A stretch of 7,777 bases of DNA from Methanosarcinaceae archaeon (lineage in GTDB: Archaea; Halobacteriota; Methanosarcinia; Methanosarcinales; Methanosarcinaceae): the NCBI GenBank assembly GCA_030655675.1, contig JAUSPM010000234.1, positions 1-7,777 of the forward strand, given 5' to 3'. Of this stretch, positions 5,514 to 7,777 are shown one piece after another. A model generated the notes under the pieces. That model worked only from the letters and a program-made list of their open reading frames with translations. It ran no database searches and was not told the origin of the DNA. The translations under genes and the position numbers were made by a program. Position 1 is the first letter of the stretch; each line of letters begins with the position of its first letter.

Positions 5514-5945
5514 ATGGCAAAAGTTGTACTTATTTACGGAACGGGTAGTGGAAATACCGAGCGCGTAGCAATGGGAATAATAGAAGGTATTGAGGCGGCA
5601 GGTGCTGAGGCTGTACTCAAGAAGTATGAAGGGGAGTTCATTGATCTCTCAGATGCTGATGCTGTTTTAGTGGGTTCACCTACCTACAACACAAAGCCAA
5701 TGCCGTTCATTAACAGCATATTCGAAGGTGAGCAGGGCGACCAGTTCGATGGTAAGATCGGTGCTGCGTTCGGATCTTTTGGTAGGGATGGCAAGGCTGT
5801 AATGGCTATTACGGAAAAGATGAAAGGACGTTCAATGAATGTAATTGATCCCGGATTGCCAATTTTTGCAAGACCTGACGAGGAAAAATTGGAAGAATGC
5901 CGTAAGTTCGGTATGGATGTAGTATCAAAGATCAATGAAAAGTGA
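5514..5945 (+). CDS. Flavodoxin (stand-alone FMN electron carrier)
   Basis: A 143-residue single-domain flavodoxin, a cytoplasmic one- or two-electron carrier that binds FMN. The phosphate loop is at residues 9-15 (GTGSGNT) after the first hydrophobic strand (VVLIY). The two FMN-stacking loops correspond to GSPTYNTKPMP (54-64) and the AAFGSFGRDGKA stretch (84-95). It resembles the flavodoxin domain at the C-terminus of A-type flavoproteins (FprA, F420H2 oxidase). However, no beta-lactamase-like di-iron domain precedes it: the upstream sequence is the thiC-flavodoxin gap. The length is normal for a complete short-chain flavodoxin and the Shine-Dalgarno site is strong. It lies 98 bases after thiC on the same strand and converges with the AI-2E family gene. 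Flavodoxin can reduce radical SAM clusters, and bacterial ThiC has been assayed with a flavodoxin system, so donating electrons to ThiC is plausible but unproven. Other acceptors are equally possible. Confidence 0.9.
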   Translation: MAKVVLIYGTGSGNTERVAMGIIEGIEAAGAEAVLKKYEGEFIDLSDADAVLVGSPTYNTKPMPFINSIFEGEQGDQFDGKIGAAFGSFGRDGKAVMAITEKMKGRSMNVIDPGLPIFARPDEEKLEECRKFGMDVVSKINEK

Positions 5946-5980
5946 ATGACTGAATGTTATACTTAGTAATTAGATTCGGG

Positions 5981-6964
5981 TCATATAGATTCGGCTGATG
6001 CTTCAGATCCCATCATGATTGCTATCCATCGTGTGTCTTCACTACTTTCCAGTGCAATTTTTATGCACATGGTAAGCGGCACCGATAGCAACATTCCGAC
6101 TGTTCCAAGCACCCAACCCCAGAAGACCAGTGAAAGGAATACGACAAGTGTTGACAATCCTACTCCTTTGCCCATGACCCGTGGCTCTATCACATTACCG
6201 ATTACACCATTTACCAATAGATATCCAACTCCTGCAAGTACTGTAGCCCCAACTCCAAGTTGGATAAACGCTACAAGTAGTGCAGGTATTGCAGCAATGA
6301 ATGACCCGATGTTTGGTATGTAGTTTAGCAGGAATGCCAGTAAACCCCATAGCAAAGGATAGTCAACACCTACAATTGTAAGCCAGACCGCAATCAATAT
6401 TCCGGTTGCAAGGCTTGTCATTGTTTTTATTGCAAGATAGCGTTTTATCGAATCGACAATTTTACCAAGTTGCGTAATTGTTGTGTCTGCATCACCAAGT
6501 GCCACACGCAATTTGGTAGGAATGCCTGATGCTTCAAACAGCATGAATAATACCATAAGCAAGACCAATAATGCATTGGTGAACAGACCTCCAAGTCCTG
6601 TGAGGACAGCGGTGAGTAGTTGCGTTATTTTTGCCTGATCGATAATTCCGACCAGTGCCTGATCCGGTATGCTGATGCCAATACCTTCCAACCACACAAG
6701 CATAAGTGTAATTTCTTGATCAAGGTTAGCCTGATAGGTAGGTATTGCAGTTGAAAGGTCTTCTAATGTTGAACCTATAAATGCAACTAAGACCAGACCG
6801 ATCGCTATGACTGCAACTACTACGAATAACATGGCAATTGGCATGGGCACCCCTTTTTTCTGTAACCAGAATAACGGTGATGACCATAGTACTGCCAGGA
6901 ATATAGACAGGAGAAACGGTACTATAATGGATTCAGCAGCATGCATTCCAGCAACAATGACCAC
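5981..6964 (-). CDS. AI-2E (UPF0118) family membrane transporter
   Basis: A polytopic membrane protein of the AI-2E/UPF0118 family (bacterial relatives TqsA, PerM, YdiK). Members have been linked to autoinducer-2 export and to Na+/H+ exchange; the substrate in archaea is unknown. Numbering from the GTG at 6964 (327 residues): hydrophobic segments at about 11-34, 41-65, 128-143, 182-200, 203-240 and 241-305. A soluble extracytoplasmic or peripheral region (about 66-125) is typical of the family. Signature sequences are LLAFLLNYIPNIGSFIAAIP (208-227) and IGNVIEPRVMGKGVGLS (255-271), followed by a hydrophobic end. The GTG start is the first conventional one, but it cuts through the first membrane helix and has no Shine-Dalgarno site. 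The frame stays open upstream and looks like a genuine family N-terminus back to an ATA at 7024, which would give 347 residues. The gene converges with the flavodoxin gene, with 35 bases between them. Confidence 0.9.
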   Translation of the reverse strand: MVIVAGMHAAESIIVPFLLSIFLAVLWSSPLFWLQKKGVPMPIAMLFVVVAVIAIGLVLVAFIGSTLEDLSTAIPTYQANLDQEITLMLVWLEGIGISIPDQALVGIIDQAKITQLLTAVLTGLGGLFTNALLVLLMVLFMLFEASGIPTKLRVALGDADTTITQLGKIVDSIKRYLAIKTMTSLATGILIAVWLTIVGVDYPLLWGLLAFLLNYIPNIGSFIAAIPALLVAFIQLGVGATVLAGVGYLLVNGVIGNVIEPRVMGKGVGLSTLVVFLSLVFWGWVLGTVGMLLSVPLTMCIKIALESSEDTRWIAIMMGSEASAESI

Positions 6965-7018
6965 GACACTTGCTGCAGCGAGCAGAGAATGGGTCCCGAT
7001 CCATGATCTATTTTTGTT

Positions 7019-7036
7019 TATTATGTGTAATACCTC
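7019..7036 (-). promoter_or_regulatory. Probable ribosome site and ATA start for the AI-2E family gene
   Basis: On the minus strand GAGGT (7036-7032) is followed seven bases later by ATA (7024-7022) and a second ATA (7021-7019). The codons that follow, in frame with the transporter, encode NKNRSWIGTHSLLAAASVVV, a short polar start leading into a hydrophobic helix as expected for this family. There is no ATG, GTG or TTG in frame between the upstream stop (7084-7082) and the GTG at 6964. Either translation starts at AUA, or the start codon was lost by mutation or misread in sequencing. Confidence 0.5.
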
Positions 7037-7080
7037 GTGTAAGGCTGATATTAGTTTATTAAATCTGCATGCGCTTTCTG

Positions 7081-7093
7081 ACTATATATCTAT
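7081..7093 (-). promoter_or_regulatory. Candidate TATA box for the AI-2E family gene
   Basis: The minus strand reads ATAGATATATAGT. A start about 25 bases downstream (near 7055-7060) leaves a leader of about 30-36 bases that contains the GAGGT site and the ATA start at 7024. The spacing supports translation starting there and not at the GTG at 6964. Confidence 0.45.
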
Positions 7094-7156
7094 TGGGTTT
7101 TATGTTAATGGATAGTGTTGAGTCAACAATAAAATGTCGCTAGGGTGACTAAACGG

Positions 7157-7197
7157 TGCGACCACACGCGCGCAGCGCGGCACGTTTCTGTACCATA
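7157..7197 (+). repeat. Dispersed palindromic repeat, copy B
   Basis: On the plus strand: TGCGACC, then a hairpin (CGCGC 7167-7171, loop GCA, GCGCG 7175-7179), then GGCACGTTTCTGTACCATA. Copy C at 7677-7712 has the same TGCGACC and GGCACGTTCC flanks on the opposite strand around a different GC-rich hairpin. Copy A at 33-66 shares the GGCATGTTCC side. Confidence 0.5.
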
Positions 7198-7445
7198 AGA
7201 TGAAATACAATACGATTTTCAAACGTCAGCGTATTTGCTGTTCTGAGAATTGTATGTTTGGGCTATGGGTTTGGTAGTATTGAAATGTGTCGAGCAGCGG
7301 CGGAGACTGATGCTATGGATTTTGTGGTGACCCATCCATAATTATAGAATATAGAAAATTATATCATATGATCGTATTTGTATAGATGGTGCAGTACTGT
7401 GGTACAGAGTGTTTAATGAGTGCATGATAAAAACGATTCTACAAT

Positions 7446-7459
7446 CCGCGCATGCGCGG
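7446..7459. repeat. Perfect 14-base GC-rich palindrome
   Basis: CCGCGCATGCGCGG is its own reverse complement and stands alone in AT-rich DNA. It lacks the flanks of the dispersed repeat at 33-66, 7157-7197 and 7677-7712. It could be a dyad binding site or a decayed repeat copy. Confidence 0.5.
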
Positions 7460-7546
7460 CGTTGCCCTATATACACATCGAATTTTCAATTGCTTCTAGC
7501 GCATTCCACAATTTTCGTGTAATATATGTTTTATAAACATATAGTT

Positions 7547-7579
7547 CGAGTAAATCCGAGCACAGCGAGGATTTTCTCG
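7547..7579. repeat. Hairpin 1 of a tandem covarying pair
   Basis: The left arm is CGAG-T-AAATCC (7547-7557) and the right arm is GGATTT-T-CTCG (7569-7579): ten base pairs interrupted by one T/T mismatch, around the loop GAGCACAGCGA. Hairpin 2 lies 61 bases further on and has the same design with compensated base changes. Confidence 0.6.
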
Positions 7580-7607
7580 TTGTTATAATCTGTAAGAGTA
7601 TGTACTC

Positions 7608-7641
7608 CAAGTAAATCTGAGCATCAGCGAAGATTTTCTTG
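7608..7641. repeat. Hairpin 2 of a tandem covarying pair, possible terminator
   Basis: The left arm is CAAG-T-AAATCT (7608-7618) and the right arm is AGATTT-T-CTTG (7631-7641), around the loop GAGCATCAGCGA. Compared with hairpin 1, one G-C pair is A-T and one C-G pair is T-A, so pairing is kept. On the plus strand a TTTTT run follows at 7647-7651, so it could act as a terminator. Confidence 0.6.
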
Positions 7642-7676
7642 TACACTTTTTGCTAACGATTTCGATTATTCAATTT

Positions 7677-7712
7677 GGTATGTATGGAACGTGCCGCCTG
7701 GCGGCGGTCGCA
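7677..7712 (-). repeat. Dispersed palindromic repeat, copy C
   Basis: The hairpin GCCGCC (7693-7698) / GGCGGC (7700-7705) is flanked on the minus strand by TGCGACC and by CACGTTCCATACATACC. On the plus strand TATGGAACGTGCCGCCTG nearly matches TATGGAACATGCCGCCTG at 39-56, and the element is inverted relative to the copy at 7157-7197. Confidence 0.55.
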
Positions 7713-7777
7713 TTGTTTTTGGTTTCAAATCAAACCATTTCATTTGCGCAGTCATTTTAAAACAGCTATACAAATAC

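Larger units (their letters stand above)
7085..7777. other. Gene-free intergenic region rich in small palindromes
   Basis: Nearly 700 bases without a convincing gene. Only short open frames are present, none with a ribosome site or a recognisable product. The region is AT-rich but contains islands of GC-rich inverted repeats (7167-7179, 7446-7459, 7693-7705) and two related hairpins (7547-7579 and 7608-7641). It may hold small RNA, terminator or repeat sequences belonging to a gene beyond the right edge. No tRNA, rRNA or CRISPR array is seen. Confidence 0.6.

Noticed and set aside
5971..5994. TAGATTCGG repeated twice between the flavodoxin and AI-2E family genes
   Set aside because: Nine bases, one copy inside the transporter's coding end; too short to interpret.
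6807..7115. Plus-strand open frame covering the start of the AI-2E family gene
   Set aside because: Antisense to the transporter, no ribosome site and no recognisable product.
68..7290. Second repeat: GGTATTTGAAATGTG (about 81-95) against GTAGTATTGAAATGTG (about 7273-7288)
   Set aside because: The match is short and imperfect in AT-rich DNA, so I could not separate it from chance.
7387..7428. 13-codon open frame starting ATGGTGCAG
   Set aside because: Too short, no ribosome site and no comparison available to support it.
7547..7641. CRISPR array
   Set aside because: Only two similar units that are long imperfect hairpins with one 28-base interval; an array needs more, near-identical repeats.
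7667..7756. Minus-strand frame of about 29 codons near the right edge
   Set aside because: No Shine-Dalgarno site, and it consists largely of the palindromic repeat at 7677-7712.

Overview
The window looks like the chromosome of a methanogenic archaeon, most likely in or near the Methanosarcinales. Evidence for this: two archaea-specific CheF-type taxis adaptors, a single-domain KaiC/ArlH-like ATPase, an archaeal-length ThiC, TATA-like boxes upstream of most genes and several Shine-Dalgarno (SD) sites. The genus is not resolved. No other archaellum or chemotaxis genes and no methanogenesis genes are visible.

Region 1 (about 110-4060) is AT-rich. It holds a small three-helix membrane protein (+), a CheF paralogue (cheF-1, -), a KaiC-like ATPase (+) and a second, longer CheF paralogue (cheF-2, -). 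The genes alternate in strand, so this is not one operon. cheF-1 and the ATPase are divergent from a shared AT-rich promoter region, and the ATPase and cheF-2 converge with 32 bases between them. In known systems CheF couples CheY to the archaellum motor, whose base contains the KaiC-like ATPase ArlH. Two CheF proteins beside a stand-alone KaiC-like ATPase, away from arl and che genes, therefore look like an orphan signalling module. This is the best candidate here for an undescribed system.

Region 2 (4138-5945) has visibly higher GC content and housekeeping character: thiC (thiamine pyrimidine synthesis, radical SAM) followed by a small flavodoxin on the same strand. The flavodoxin could supply electrons to ThiC. 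Region 3 (5981-about 7024, -) encodes an AI-2E (UPF0118) family membrane protein. Its natural N-terminus seems to lie upstream of the first standard start codon, at an ATA preceded by a good Shine-Dalgarno site.

Region 4 (7085-7777) has no convincing gene. It is AT-rich DNA with short GC-rich palindromes, two similar hairpins whose stem differences compensate each other, and two copies of a dispersed palindromic repeat. A third copy lies at the left end of the window (33-66).
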